From NCBI RefSeq assembly GCF_001511835.1, contig NZ_LN997848.1, forward strand, positions 3,438,001-3,502,000: a stretch of 64,000 nucleotides of DNA. Reading direction: 5' to 3'. This stretch comes from Magnetospirillum sp. XM-1. GTDB taxonomy: Bacteria > Pseudomonadota > Alphaproteobacteria > Rhodospirillales > Magnetospirillaceae. The notes beneath the pieces were generated by a model, which saw only the letters and a program-made list of their open reading frames with translations, had not been told where the DNA came from and did not search any database. Shown here one piece after another: positions 18,283-28,332 of the stretch. How positions within the stretch are numbered: position 1 is the stretch's first letter; the number at the start of each line of letters is the position of its first letter. The position numbers and the translations under genes are program-made.

Positions 18283-19611
18283 ATGATTGGTTATAATAGG
18301 TTTACGTGGTCAAGAGTCATTCAAGAGCTCGATTCAGGCGCAGTCATTGACTGGTTCACTCTCCGATTTTTTGTTGTTGGTCCGATCGGAATTCTCATTG
18401 CGGCCATATCTGCCGGATTCAACACCGATTCATTAGGCAGCGGTCTCAGGGTGCTGGGCCTGGGCATGGTCTTCGCCGGGGCATCGGCCATCAGCGGATG
18501 GATCATCGGATTGCTGTTCGGCATCCCCAAATCCGTCAATCGGGATTCAGATGGTGGAGGCACCAACGGAAACAAGGCGATCAGCAAGGCCAACACCAAC
18601 CTGGAAGACATCTCGGACTGGCTGACCAAGACCATCGTCGGCGTCACCCTGACCGGTCTGTTCACCTTGCCCTCCTACATCTGGCAGGCCGCCGGCAAAA
18701 TCAACGCCCTCGGCTTCAAATGGGAGGCCGGGGGCCAATTGCTTGCCGTGTCGATCTTCTTCTATTTCACCGGCGGCGGCTTCTGGACGGGCTATGTGGG
18801 GACCAGAACCCTTCTCAGCCACATGTTCGGGAAGTTCGACCGCAGCCTGGCCGAGGGCCAATCGGAAAAGGTCCTGTCCACCGAACTGGCCATCGACACA
18901 TTGCGCGGCGGCGACGGCAAGACCGTCATCATCGCCGCGGCGCAATCACCGGAGGTCGCCGCCGCGGACAACGTGCTGCTTGGTCTTCCGCTGGAAAAGC
19001 TGACCACTCCGCAGCAGATCGCCGCATGGGGCGTGGCGCACGCCCGGGCCAACAAGCTGGACGAAGCCGCCGTCGCCCTGGAATCGGCCCTGCGCTCCGA
19101 TCCCGACAACAAGGATTTCGCCCGTTCGCTGATGGCGGTCTACACCGCCCAGAACCGGATGGACAAGGTCAACGCCCTGCGCCAGCAAATCGACCTGCCC
19201 TATACCAGGATGATGGACGTCCTCTCGGCACTGTACGAGCCGCCCCCCGGCGGCTTTACCGAAGCAATCCGGCTGGGCAAGCATCTACTGCGCAAGATAG
19301 ACCCGAAGAATCTCGCCACCCTCAACGTCTGGCTGGCCTGCGCCTTTGGCCAGCAATACCAATACCTGAGCCAGCGGATCGAAGCCGAAAGGGGCGAAAA
19401 CGAAGCCCGCGCCGAGGAACTGGCGGAAGCGCGCAAGAACGCCCTCGCCCACGTCAAGGCGGCGCTGGAGGCCGATCCGACCACCCGCGGGTGGCTGTTC
19501 CAGCTCTGGATCCCCCCGGAGGGGGCCCGAGACCAGGATCTGGCGGTCTTCGGCGCCTTCGACAAGGAATTCGCCGAGTTGCTGGATCCCCAGGGAGCGA
19601 GGCGAGGCTAG
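18283..19611 (+). CDS. Membrane protein with four N-terminal helices and a TPR-like C-terminus, function unknown
   Basis: From ATG 18283 the protein has 442 residues. Helices are predicted at about 25-45, 58-80, 113-132 and 150-172. Between them are GLLFGIPKS (76-84) and NTNLEDISDWLTKTIVG (104-120), which I recall as a conserved pair in uncharacterised bacterial membrane proteins that carry varied C-terminal domains. The cytoplasmic part from about 240 on is helical and TPR-like (HARANKLDEAAVALESALRS, then LMAVYTAQNRMDKVNALRQQ). The first ~120 nt are more AT-rich than the surroundings. The reading frame is open from 18160, but the earlier part looks non-coding. It stands alone, between divergent ppdK and convergent glyS. 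Confidence 0.75.
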   Translation: MIGYNRFTWSRVIQELDSGAVIDWFTLRFFVVGPIGILIAAISAGFNTDSLGSGLRVLGLGMVFAGASAISGWIIGLLFGIPKSVNRDSDGGGTNGNKAISKANTNLEDISDWLTKTIVGVTLTGLFTLPSYIWQAAGKINALGFKWEAGGQLLAVSIFFYFTGGGFWTGYVGTRTLLSHMFGKFDRSLAEGQSEKVLSTELAIDTLRGGDGKTVIIAAAQSPEVAAADNVLLGLPLEKLTTPQQIAAWGVAHARANKLDEAAVALESALRSDPDNKDFARSLMAVYTAQNRMDKVNALRQQIDLPYTRMMDVLSALYEPPPGGFTEAIRLGKHLLRKIDPKNLATLNVWLACAFGQQYQYLSQRIEAERGENEARAEELAEARKNALAHVKAALEADPTTRGWLFQLWIPPEGARDQDLAVFGAFDKEFAELLDPQGARRG

Positions 19612-19620
19612 GTTAGCCTC

Positions 19621-21687
19621 TTACCCCTCGACCTTGGAGAAGTCGGCGAGCCGGCCCATGGCCGCGCCGATCAGCGCCAGCAGCTTGAGACGGTTGACGC
19701 GCAAGGGCGCCTCGTCGGCGTTGACGGTGACCTTGTCGAAGAAGGCGTCGACGGGGCGGCGCAACCGGGAGAGCGCCGCCATGGCGGCGGCGAAATCCTC
19801 GGCGGCCAGGGCCTTCTCCACCGCCGGGCCCACATCGGCCAGGGCGGCGGCCAGGGCCTTCTCCTCGTCCTGGCGCAGCAGCGCCGCGTCGGCGGAACCG
19901 CTGAACTGGGTGCCGTCCTTCTTCTCCTCGATGCGCACGATGTTGGCGGCGCGGCGATAGGCGATCAGCAGGTTGGCGCCGTCGTCGGAGGCCAGGAAGG
20001 CGCCCAGTGCCTCGACCCGCTTCAGCAGGCGGACGAGGTCGTCCTCGCCGCCCAGCGAGAAGATGGCGGTGATCAGGTCGTGACGCACCCCCTTCTCCTT
20101 CAGCGCCACCGCCAGACGGTCGGCGAAGAAGTTCATCAGCTCGGTGGCCACCTCGCCCGGCGCCATCTCCAGCCTGGCCTTGTAATGGCCGGACGCCAGG
20201 AAAATGGCCTGGGTCAGCGGCAGCCGCAGGCCGTTCTCCACCACCAGACGGATGATGCCCAGCGCGGCGCGGCGCAGCGCGAAGGGATCCTTCGATCCGG
20301 TCGGCTTCTCGTTGATGCCGAAGAAGCCCACCAGGGAATCGATCTTGTCGGCCAGGGCGACGGCCACCGACACCGGCGCGGTCGGGCAGGAATCGCCCGG
20401 CCCCTGGGGCGAGTAATGGGCGGCGATGGCGTCGGCCACCTCAGGCTTCTCGCCGTCGTTGAGCGCGTAGTAGCGGCCCATCAGGCCCTGCAGCTCGGGG
20501 AACTCGCCCACCAGTTCCGACGACAGATCGGCCTTGGCAAGACGCGCCGCCCGTTCGGCCGCCGCCGTGTCGGCCCCGATCATACCGGCGATGTTGGCCG
20601 ACAGCTGGGCGATGCGCTCGGCCTTGTCGGCGACGGTGCCGAGGCTGGCGTAGAAGGTGCGCTCCGCCAGCTTGGGCAGACGGGATTCCAGGCGATGCCG
20701 GCGGTCGGTGTCCCAGAAGAACTTGGCGTCGGACAGACGGGCGCGCAGCACGCGCTGATTGCCCGCCACCACCGCGCTTCCGCCGTCACTGGTCTCCATG
20801 TTGGAGATGACGATGAAGCGGGGCGCCAGCGAGCCGTCGGCCTTCAAGAGCGAGAAATACTTCTGATGGGCGCGCATGGAGGTGATCAGCACCTCGGCCG
20901 GCACGTCCATGAACTTGTCGTCGATGGAGCCGACCAGGGGTACCGGCCACTCCACCAGTCCGGTGACCTCGGCCAGCAGGCCGTCATCGGCCTTGAGCGT
21001 CAGCCCCTCGGCCGCCGCCAGGGCTTCGGCGCCCGAAAGGATGGCGTGGCGGCGCTCGACGGAATCGAGCATCACCTTGGCGTGGCGCAGCCGGGCGAGG
21101 TAATCGGCGAAATCCTTGACCCGGAAGCTCTCGGGCGCCAGGAAGCGATGACCGGCGGTCATGTCGCCCGCCTTGTGGGGGCCGAACTCCACCGGCACCA
21201 CCGCGCCGCCGAACAGGGCCAGGATGGACTGGATGGGACGCACCCAGCGGATGGTGTTGGCGCCCCAGCGCTGGCTCTTGGGCCAGGGGAAGGCGGCCAT
21301 GGCGCCCTCGACCACGTCTTTCAGGACCTCGGCCGTCGGGCGGCCCTTGCGGTTGATCACCGCAAAATAGAACACGCCCTTGCCGGTGTCGCGCTGTTCC
21401 AGCTGTTCGACGCTCATGCCGGTGGACTTGAGGAAGCCCTCCATGGCCTGGGCGGGCGATCCGACACGGGGGCCGCGCTTTTCCTCAGAGACGTCGGGAC
21501 CGGCCTGGGGCAGGCCCTCGATCACCAGCACCAGACGGCGCGGCGTGACGTAGGAGCGCACCGCCTCGAAGGCGATGCCGTTCTTGGCGAGGCCGTCCAC
21601 CACCATGGTGCGCAGGTCGTCGGCGGCGCGCGCCTGCATGCGGGCGGGGATTTCCTCGGAGAAGATTTCAAGCAGGAACTCGGCCAT
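19621..21687 (-). CDS. glyS: Glycyl-tRNA synthetase beta subunit
   Basis: This 688-residue subunit of the alpha2-beta2 glycyl-tRNA synthetase recognises tRNA-Gly. It begins with the family signature [18 protein letters not shown] and contains [18 protein letters not shown], the HD-like central region and a C-terminal anticodon-binding segment ([20 protein letters not shown]). It lies 4 nt after glyQ on the same strand, and the two are surely cotranscribed. It converges with the membrane-TPR gene, with 9 nt between the stops. Confidence 0.97.
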   Translation of the reverse strand: MAEFLLEIFSEEIPARMQARAADDLRTMVVDGLAKNGIAFEAVRSYVTPRRLVLVIEGLPQAGPDVSEEKRGPRVGSPAQAMEGFLKSTGMSVEQLEQRDTGKGVFYFAVINRKGRPTAEVLKDVVEGAMAAFPWPKSQRWGANTIRWVRPIQSILALFGGAVVPVEFGPHKAGDMTAGHRFLAPESFRVKDFADYLARLRHAKVMLDSVERRHAILSGAEALAAAEGLTLKADDGLLAEVTGLVEWPVPLVGSIDDKFMDVPAEVLITSMRAHQKYFSLLKADGSLAPRFIVISNMETSDGGSAVVAGNQRVLRARLSDAKFFWDTDRRHRLESRLPKLAERTFYASLGTVADKAERIAQLSANIAGMIGADTAAAERAARLAKADLSSELVGEFPELQGLMGRYYALNDGEKPEVADAIAAHYSPQGPGDSCPTAPVSVAVALADKIDSLVGFFGINEKPTGSKDPFALRRAALGIIRLVVENGLRLPLTQAIFLASGHYKARLEMAPGEVATELMNFFADRLAVALKEKGVRHDLITAIFSLGGEDDLVRLLKRVEALGAFLASDDGANLLIAYRRAANIVRIEEKKDGTQFSGSADAALLRQDEEKALAAALADVGPAVEKALAAEDFAAAMAALSRLRRPVDAFFDKVTVNADEAPLRVNRLKLLALIGAAMGRLADFSKVEG

Positions 21688-21691
21688 GGCT

Positions 21692-22576
21692 TCAGCCCTC
21701 CCCCTTGGTGGTTCGGGACGCCAGCCAGCCCTCGCAGCAGGCCTTGGCCAGCGCGCGGACGCGGCCGATATAGGCCTGGCGCTCGGTGACCGAGATCACG
21801 CCGCGCGCGTCCAGCAGGTTGAAGCGGTGGCTCGCCTTGATGCACTGGTCATAAGCCGGCAGCGCCACGCCCTTGGCCAGCAGGTTCTGGCATTCCTTCT
21901 CGGCGTCGAGGAAATGCTGCAGCAGCATGTCGGTATCGGCGTGCTCGAAATTATGGGCGGAGTATTCCTTCTCCGCCTGCAAGAAGACGTCGCCATAGGT
22001 GACGCCGTCGCCGTTGAAGTCCAGGTCGTAGACGTTCTCGACGCCCTGGATGTACATGGCCAGACGTTCCAGGCCGTAGGTCAGCTCCACGGCGACGGGG
22101 TCGCACTCGATGCCGCCCACCTGCTGGAAATAGGTGAACTGGGTGACCTCCATGCCGTCGCACCACACTTCCCAGCCCAGGCCCCAGGCGCCCAGCGTCG
22201 GGCTCTCCCAGTCGTCCTCGACGAAGCGGATGTCATGGGCCAGCGGGTCGATGCCGAGACGGCGCAGGCTTTCCAGGTACAGTTCCTGGGAATTGGGCGG
22301 CGAGGGCTTCAGCAGCACCTGATACTGGTAGTAATGCTGCAGGCGGTTGGGATTCTCGCCGTAGCGGCCGTCCTTGGGCCGGCGCGACGGTTGGACATAG
22401 GCGCACTTCCAGGGCTCGGGGCCCAAGGCGCGCAGCGTGGTGGCCGGATGGAAGGTTCCGGCGCCCACCTCCATGTCGTAGGGCTGGAGGATGATGCAGC
22501 CCTGCTCGGCCCAGAACGCCTGCAAGGTGAGGATCAGGCTTTGGAAGCTCGGCTTCTTGCCCCCGATAATGCCCAT
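21692..22576 (-). CDS. glyQ: Glycyl-tRNA synthetase alpha subunit
   Basis: This 294-residue catalytic subunit forms glycyl-adenylate and charges tRNA-Gly with GlyS. Class II features visible include [17 protein letters not shown] near the N-terminus, [19 protein letters not shown], and [23 protein letters not shown] 22576 gives the usual N-terminus; an upstream in-frame ATG at 22618 adds 14 atypical residues. First gene of the glyQ-glyS operon. Confidence 0.97.
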   Translation of the reverse strand: MGIIGGKKPSFQSLILTLQAFWAEQGCIILQPYDMEVGAGTFHPATTLRALGPEPWKCAYVQPSRRPKDGRYGENPNRLQHYYQYQVLLKPSPPNSQELYLESLRRLGIDPLAHDIRFVEDDWESPTLGAWGLGWEVWCDGMEVTQFTYFQQVGGIECDPVAVELTYGLERLAMYIQGVENVYDLDFNGDGVTYGDVFLQAEKEYSAHNFEHADTDMLLQHFLDAEKECQNLLAKGVALPAYDQCIKASHRFNLLDARGVISVTERQAYIGRVRALAKACCEGWLASRTTKGEG

Positions 22577-22661
22577 GGAAAACCGCCATTCAAGTGGGTT
22601 GCAGCAAAATTGCCGCAACCCTAGCTTCGCGGCCCCACAGGGTCAAGGGCGGGGCCGGGTT

Positions 22662-24629
22662 TCATGCCGCCCGGCGGCGCCACGATTCCAGACGGCTCTC
22701 GAGGGCTCCTTGGGTCTGGGCATCCAGAGCGAACTGGAGATGGCTGTGGCCGTCCTTGATCAGCACCACACGGGCGCGAACCGCCGGTCCGCCGTCGAGC
22801 AGGACCTGGACGGCGTTGCCCGGCGCCAAGCCGAGATCCAGGTCGAGACAGGCGCCGCCACCCGACAGGTCGACGGAGTGGCAGGAGCGCCCGTCCACCG
22901 TCACCGGAATGCCGACGGCAAAGCGTTCGAACTGGCGCCGGTTGCCCGACTGGCGCAGGGCGAGCAGGAAGTCGGTGACGTCGGAGGTCAGCTCCTTGGT
23001 CTGCGAGGTCAGCTCGTTGGCGGTCTCGAACAACTGCTTGGCGGAGTCTCCCGTGGTCCCGGCGCCGTTGCTCACCTCGGAAATGGTCTCGGTGACGCCA
23101 CGGGTGCCGATGGAGGCTTCATGGACGTTGCGGGCGATCTCGTGGGTGGCGGCGCTCTGCTCCTCCACCGCCGCGGCGATGGCCGAGGCGGTCTGGTGGA
23201 CGGTGGCGATGGTCTCACCGATGGCGCGCACCGCCTGGGCCGTCTCCTGGCTGACATCCTGCACCGCCTGGATATGGACGCCGATCTCCTCGGTGGCCTT
23301 GGCGGTCTGGGTGGCCAGATGCTTGACCTCGCCCGCCACCACGGCGAAGCCCTTGCCCGCCTCGCCCGCCCTGGCCGCCTCGATGGTGGCGTTGAGCGCC
23401 AGCAGGTTGGTCTGGGCAGCGATGTCGTTGATGATGCCGGCGATGTCGCCGATCCGGCTCGTGGCGGCGGACAGGCCCCGGACGATCTCGTCGATGTGCC
23501 GCACGTCGGCGGCAGCGCGCTCGGCAATCTCGGAGGAGCGAGCCACCTGACTGGCGATCTCGCCCTGGGACGCGGCCATTTCCTCGGCGGCGGCCGCCAC
23601 GGTCTCCACATTGACCGAAGCCTGTTCGGCGGCGGCGGCCACGCTGGCGGCGTTGCGGCTGGTGCCGTCCGCCACATGGCTGAGGGATTCAGCGGCCGAG
23701 CGCAGCTGGGTGGTGGAGGCCGAGACCGAGTGCAGGACTCCCTCGACGCTGCGGTTGAAATCGGTGGTCAGTTGCTCGATGGCCTCCTGCCGACGGTTGC
23801 GGGCCTGCTGCTCGGCGGCGGTTTCGGCCTCGAGCCGCTTCTTCTCCAGGGCATTGCGCTTGAAGACGGTGATGGCCTCGGCCATCTCGCCCACCTCGTC
23901 GCGGGCACCCGACAGATCGACCTCGACCTCCAGATCGCCCTCGGCCAGACGCAGCATGGTCCGGGCCTGGCGCTGGACGCGGCTGCCGATGCGCATGCCG
24001 ATCCAGGCCGATACCCCTGACACCACGGCGAGGATGGCCAGCGCGATCAGCGCCACCTTGACGATGGCGGCGCGGGTCACCGCCTCCACATCGTCGATAT
24101 AGACGCCGGTGCCGATCCCCCAGTTCCAGGGCGCATAGGGAATGATCTGGGCCAGCTTGGGCGAATCATAGGAATCCGCCCCGGGGCGCCGCCCCACGTA
24201 ATCCACCAGCCCGCCGCCGGTGCGACCGCTTTCGATAAAGGCGCGGTAGATGAACTTGCCGGCGGAATCCTTCACCTCCAACATGCTCTTGCCCACTTCC
24301 TTGGGGCGGAAGGGATGCATCAGCAGCTTGCCGTCGAGATCGTTGACCCACAGGTAATTGTCGCCATCGAAGCGGATCATGCCGATGGCCTCCAGGGCGG
24401 CGGCCTTGGCGGCCTCTTCGGGCATCTCGCCCTTCCTGGCCTTGGCATGGTAGGCCTCGGCCACCTTGGCGGCGGATTCCACCACCGAATGGATCTGCAC
24501 CCGCCGGGTTTCCAGCTGGCCGTTCCGCACGGTCAGCACGGTCACGGCGGCGAAGGCGAAAAGCCCCAGCGCCGCAAGGGCCGGAATAGCCAAGAGGCGA
24601 AACCGCAGCGATACGCTCCTGTTCGACAT
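22662..24629 (-). CDS. Methyl-accepting chemotaxis protein with Cache sensor and C-terminal PilZ domain
   Basis: The 655-residue chemoreceptor has a helix at 12-33, a periplasmic single-Cache domain (about 40-190, with [19 protein letters not shown] and [13 protein letters not shown]), a second helix (about 192-212), HAMP, an MCP signalling domain with the conserved tip ([20 protein letters not shown]), and a PilZ domain from about 564. The PilZ c-di-GMP-binding residues are intact: R-x3-R at 565-569 and D-x-S-x2-G at 587. This implies that c-di-GMP can modulate receptor output. The start ATG 24629 has GGGAGG upstream. Confidence 0.92.
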   Translation of the reverse strand: MSNRSVSLRFRLLAIPALAALGLFAFAAVTVLTVRNGQLETRRVQIHSVVESAAKVAEAYHAKARKGEMPEEAAKAAALEAIGMIRFDGDNYLWVNDLDGKLLMHPFRPKEVGKSMLEVKDSAGKFIYRAFIESGRTGGGLVDYVGRRPGADSYDSPKLAQIIPYAPWNWGIGTGVYIDDVEAVTRAAIVKVALIALAILAVVSGVSAWIGMRIGSRVQRQARTMLRLAEGDLEVEVDLSGARDEVGEMAEAITVFKRNALEKKRLEAETAAEQQARNRRQEAIEQLTTDFNRSVEGVLHSVSASTTQLRSAAESLSHVADGTSRNAASVAAAAEQASVNVETVAAAAEEMAASQGEIASQVARSSEIAERAAADVRHIDEIVRGLSAATSRIGDIAGIINDIAAQTNLLALNATIEAARAGEAGKGFAVVAGEVKHLATQTAKATEEIGVHIQAVQDVSQETAQAVRAIGETIATVHQTASAIAAAVEEQSAATHEIARNVHEASIGTRGVTETISEVSNGAGTTGDSAKQLFETANELTSQTKELTSDVTDFLLALRQSGNRRQFERFAVGIPVTVDGRSCHSVDLSGGGACLDLDLGLAPGNAVQVLLDGGPAVRARVVLIKDGHSHLQFALDAQTQGALESRLESWRRRAA

Positions 24630-24852
24630 TCTATCCTCCCTGGGCGAACCCTCGTACGTACATCTTTTGTATTAGATGAATATACCTATAAAAAGAAACC
24701 GGTAATTCTGCGTGGCATGTATGTCCGGCGGTGGGGGGTGAGAGGCCGGCCTCAGCCCCCGTCCGCTTCACCCAGGAGTGAAAAGACCTCTTTTGCAAGG
24801 ACTTGACGAAGGCCGGAAGATCTCCTGACGAACCCCACCGAAGGAGCCCGCC

Positions 24853-25644
24853 ATGACCGAAAGTGTCCTTTGCGAGGTGAGCGGCAACATCGCCACAATC
24901 ACCCTCAACCGTCCGGAAAAGCTCAACGCCATCAGCTACGACCTTGTCGACACGATGATGGCCCTGCTCGACGCCCTGGAGGCCGACGAGATGGTCGCCG
25001 CCGTGATCATCACCGGGGCCGGCGAGCGGGCCTTCTCGGCCGGGGCCGACATTCACGAATTCTCGAGGGGCGTCGAAGCGGGCGGCGAGAAGGCCATGCG
25101 CGACTTCGTCCGCCGGGGCCAGGCCATGACCGCCCGCCTGGAAGCCTTCGGCAAGCCCATCATCGCCGCGGTCAACGGCATCGCCTATGGCGGCGGCTGC
25201 GAGATCACCGAGGCGGTGCATTTGGCCGTCGCCAGCGAGCGGGCCATGTTCGCCAAGCCGGAGATCAAGCTGGGCATGCCGCCCACCTTCGGCGGCACCC
25301 AGCGCCTGCCCCGCCTGGCCGGGCGCAAGCGGGCGCTGGAACTGCTGCTGACCGGCGATCCGTTCAAGCCGGCCCGCGCCCTGGAACTGGGGCTGGTCAA
25401 CGCCGTGGTGCCCCACGACACCCTGATGGCCGCCGCCCGCCATCTGGCCGGGCGCATCATCCGCCACTCGCCGCTGGCGACGCGGGCGGTGATCAACGCG
25501 GTGACGCGGGGCATCAACCTGCCCATTGCCGAGGGGCTGGCGGTGGAAGGCGAGCAATTCGCCCGCATGATCCCCACCTTCGACCTGCGCGAAGGCCTCG
25601 ACGCCTGGATCGGCCACCGGGTCCCGGTCTATAAAGGAGCATGA
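24853..25644 (+). CDS. Enoyl-CoA hydratase/isomerase family protein
   Basis: The 263-residue crotonase-fold protein has the oxyanion-hole segments AFSAGADIHEF and NGIAYGGGCEI, and both catalytic glutamates (Glu117 and Glu137, the latter in FAKPEIKLGMPP), so hydration of trans-2-enoyl-CoA is the best prediction. The exact acyl substrate cannot be read from sequence. An AAGGAG box precedes the ATG. It is monocistronic, followed by a dispersed repeat. Confidence 0.9.
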   Translation: MTESVLCEVSGNIATITLNRPEKLNAISYDLVDTMMALLDALEADEMVAAVIITGAGERAFSAGADIHEFSRGVEAGGEKAMRDFVRRGQAMTARLEAFGKPIIAAVNGIAYGGGCEITEAVHLAVASERAMFAKPEIKLGMPPTFGGTQRLPRLAGRKRALELLLTGDPFKPARALELGLVNAVVPHDTLMAAARHLAGRIIRHSPLATRAVINAVTRGINLPIAEGLAVEGEQFARMIPTFDLREGLDAWIGHRVPVYKGA

Positions 25645-25651
25645 GATACAA

Positions 25652-25765
25652 GCGGGGCTCCCGCCCCGGCCCCGGTTGGAGGAAACCTCCAAACCTCCCT
25701 TCTGCTTTTGAAATGAAAAGGGGGTTTGGGGCATCGCCCCGGATGGGTTCGGGCGATAGCCCGAT
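25652..25765. repeat. Dispersed GC-rich repeat, family B, copy 1
   Basis: This ~110-bp element after the enoyl-CoA hydratase gene contains nested palindromes (GGGGCTCCCGCCCC; GGTTGGAGG / CCTCC; GGGCGATAGCCC). The inverse complement of 58002-58094 matches most of it, with one extra ~20-nt segment here. Confidence 0.8.
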
Positions 25766-25771
25766 CACGGA

Positions 25772-26665
25772 TCATATCGGAGGGGCGTGATCCTTCAACT
25801 CCTCCCGCAGCCAGTTGCGGAAGGCGACCACCTCGGGCCGGGCGAGCGATTCCCGGCCCGCCACCAGCCAATAGCCGGTACGGCAGCGGCGCGGCGGCCC
25901 CAGCACGGGCACCAGCCGCCCGCTGTCCAGGTCGGGGGCGGCCAGCGGTAGGCGGCCCAGCGCCACCCCCACCCCCTGGGAGGCGGCCTCCCAGGCCATG
26001 TGCAAGGTGTCGAGCCTGAGCCCGCGATCGAGATCCAGACCCTCCACCCCGGCCAGATCGGCCCAGGCGGCCCAGTCCTCGGAGATGCTGCTCACCTGCA
26101 ACAGCGTCTTGCCCTTCAGATCCTCGGGGGTGCGGATCTGCGCGGCCATCTCGGGGGCGCAGACCGGCACCAGATCCTCCATGGTCAGGCACAGGCTGTA
26201 GAGATCCTGCCAGCCCCCCTGCCCCATGCGGACCGCCACGTCGATGCCGTCGCGGGGAAACTCCACCTGGCGTCTGGCGGTGTCCAGCCTCACCTCGATA
26301 TGGGGATGGCGCTCGTGGAAACGGGGCAGGCCGGGAATCAGCCAGCGCAGCCCGAAGCTGGGCGCCACGCTCACCGACAGCCGGCCGGTGGGCTTGCGCC
26401 CCGGCACCGATTCGGTGGCCCCGGCCAATTGCTGCAGCACGTCGCGGATACGGGGCAGATAGGCCCGCCCGGCGGTGGTCAAGGCCAGCGAGCGGTGCCC
26501 GCGGGCGAACAGCGGCACGCCCAGCCAATCCTCCAGCGAGGCGATGGAGTGGCTGACGGCGCTGGGGGTGAGGTTCAGCTCCTCGGCGGCCAGCTTGAAG
26601 CTGAGATGCCGGCCGGCGGCCTCGAACAGGCGAAGGGAATTCAGCGGAGGAAGTCGGTAGGCCAT
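25772..26665 (-). CDS. LysR-family transcriptional regulator (GcvA-like)
   Basis: The 297-residue regulator has an N-terminal winged helix (LPPLNSLRLFEAAGRHLSF, then LTPSAVSHSIASLEDWLG, LFARGHRSLALTTAG) and a substrate-binding domain from about 95. The opening RLPPLNSLR is typical of the GcvA/AmpR-like subgroup. ATG 26665 was chosen to fit that N-terminus; the frame extends to 26698. It converges with the enoyl-CoA hydratase gene and diverges from hemerythrin, so either neighbour could be a target. Confidence 0.9.
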   Translation of the reverse strand: MAYRLPPLNSLRLFEAAGRHLSFKLAAEELNLTPSAVSHSIASLEDWLGVPLFARGHRSLALTTAGRAYLPRIRDVLQQLAGATESVPGRKPTGRLSVSVAPSFGLRWLIPGLPRFHERHPHIEVRLDTARRQVEFPRDGIDVAVRMGQGGWQDLYSLCLTMEDLVPVCAPEMAAQIRTPEDLKGKTLLQVSSISEDWAAWADLAGVEGLDLDRGLRLDTLHMAWEAASQGVGVALGRLPLAAPDLDSGRLVPVLGPPRRCRTGYWLVAGRESLARPEVVAFRNWLREELKDHAPPI

Positions 26666-26846
26666 GGACGCTCGCCCCAAATGCAGGTCCCGTCCCAAGT
26701 GTCCGGGCCGGCGGCCGTCTTTGCAAACGATTTGCCGCCACGCCCGGATGAGCGGAATTCATCCATACCTCAGGCACAAGCTTCGCCCGTTGAGCCGGGC
26801 CAAAGGACGGGTTACCCTAAGGAGGTAGCCAAAAGGGGAAACAACC

Positions 26847-27269
26847 ATGGCCATTGCTTGGGATGAAACATTAAAGGTCGGCGATATCGAGATCGACGCC
26901 GATCACAAGGAACTCATCGGACTGATCAACGATTTCGAAGCCAAGGCCAAGGCCCCGGACGGCGTCGACAAGCACGCCATCCAGGTGACGCTGGAACGCC
27001 TTCAGCTCTACGCCTACGACCACTTCGCCCGCGAGGAATACATCCAGGCGGTGGCCAAGTATGACGGCCTGGAAGAGAACAAGCGCCAGCACGCCGCGCT
27101 CAGAAAGACGCTGGGCGACTACATCGCCAAGTTCAACGCCGGCCAGTACACTGACCTGGGCGTCGCCGCCGGCGAGATGTCGGCCTTCCTGAACCACTGG
27201 CTGATGAACCACATCCTGGAAACCGACCTCAAGATGAAGGGCAAGATGAAGGTCGAGCAGTGGCGTTAA
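26847..27269 (+). CDS. Bacteriohemerythrin
   Basis: This 140-residue four-helix protein binds O2 at a non-heme di-iron site. All seven ligand residues are present: His20, His59, Glu63, His82, His117, His122 and Asp127. Single-domain hemerythrins in microaerobes store, deliver or sense oxygen. AAGGGGAAACAACC upstream gives a good ribosome site. It stands alone between the LysR gene and a GST. Confidence 0.95.
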   Translation: MAIAWDETLKVGDIEIDADHKELIGLINDFEAKAKAPDGVDKHAIQVTLERLQLYAYDHFAREEYIQAVAKYDGLEENKRQHAALRKTLGDYIAKFNAGQYTDLGVAAGEMSAFLNHWLMNHILETDLKMKGKMKVEQWR

Positions 27270-27349
27270 GATAAGGTCATACCAACGGCAGGGCTTCCGC
27301 CCTGCCGCGACCGGCCTACCTCTCTGGGACACCGAACGGGAGCGCAGGC

Positions 27350-28054
27350 ATGATCGACCTTTACTACTGGACCACGCCCAACGGGCATAAGATCACCATC
27401 TTCCTGGAAGAATCCGGCCTGCCCTACCGCATCAAGCCGGTCAACATCTCCAAGGGCGAGCAGTTCCAGCCGGACTTCCTGCGCATCTCGCCCAACAACC
27501 GCATGCCGGCCATCGTCGATGACGACCCCGCCGACGGCGGCGCACCGCTCAGCGTCTTTGAATCCGGCGCCATCCTGGTCTACCTCGCCGAGAAATGCGG
27601 CCGCTTCCTGCCCGCCGACCCGCGCGGCCGGGCGACAACGCTGCAATGGCTGTTCTGGCAGATGGGAGGCCTCGGCCCCATGCTCGGCCAGAACCACCAC
27701 TTCGTCCAATACGCCCCGGAAAAGATTCCCTACGCCATCGACCGCTACGTCAAGGAGACCAACCGCCTCTACGGCGTGCTCGACCGACGTCTGGCCGAGG
27801 CCGAGTTCATGGCGGGCGAGTACTCCATCGCCGACATGGCCTCCTATCCCTGGATCGTGCCGTGGGAGCGCCAGGGCCAGAACCTGGACGACTTCCCCCA
27901 CCTCAAGCGCTGGTTCAACGCCATCGCCGCCCGCCCGGCGGTGCAACGCGCCTATGCCCGCGCCGACGAGGTCAACACCCAGCGGGTGGTCACCGACGAG
28001 GCAAAGAAGGTGCTGTTCGGACAAACCGCCGCCTCCCTGCCCGGAAAGCCGTGA
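27350..28054 (+). CDS. Glutathione S-transferase, YfcG/YghU-like
   Basis: The 234-residue cytosolic protein has an N-terminal thioredoxin fold (LYYWTTPNGHKITIFLEE, with Thr8-Thr9 and Asn11 at the active-site position, then NNRMPAIVDDD and the glutathione-binding FESGAILVYLAEK) and a helical C-terminal domain (YSIADMASYPWIVPWERQ). The TTPNG motif marks the Nu-class disulfide-bond reductases YfcG/YghU rather than Cys- or Tyr-type GSTs. Reduction of disulfides or peroxides with glutathione is expected. Confidence 0.9.
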   Translation: MIDLYYWTTPNGHKITIFLEESGLPYRIKPVNISKGEQFQPDFLRISPNNRMPAIVDDDPADGGAPLSVFESGAILVYLAEKCGRFLPADPRGRATTLQWLFWQMGGLGPMLGQNHHFVQYAPEKIPYAIDRYVKETNRLYGVLDRRLAEAEFMAGEYSIADMASYPWIVPWERQGQNLDDFPHLKRWFNAIAARPAVQRAYARADEVNTQRVVTDEAKKVLFGQTAASLPGKP

Positions 28055-28332
28055 CCCACCAAAGGAGACGCAGTTTTCATGATGCATTTTTGGCGCATGT
28101 TAAGCCGGCGCGCCGGCGGCACGGCAGGCGAGGCCAATATTATAACTAGATAATACTAGCAAACAGCCAGGAGGAGGATTTTAAAGTCCGGTTTATATCT
28201 TGGTTTAATTTCGTGACAGGCCGACACATCTCAAGTTCATCTGCATAACGGCGCCGCGGACGTTTGACATCCGCGGCGCCATGCTATTTAGTTGCACTGC
28301 AGCAAAATTGGCCATTGAACTTGAGGGCGGCG

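Noticed and set aside
28090..28105. Second sigma-54-like site (TTGGCGCATGTTAAGC) before the MCP at 28333
   Set aside because: GG and GC are spaced correctly, but the -12 half (TAAGC) is poor and it overlaps a GC-rich palindrome; too weak to list as a feature.
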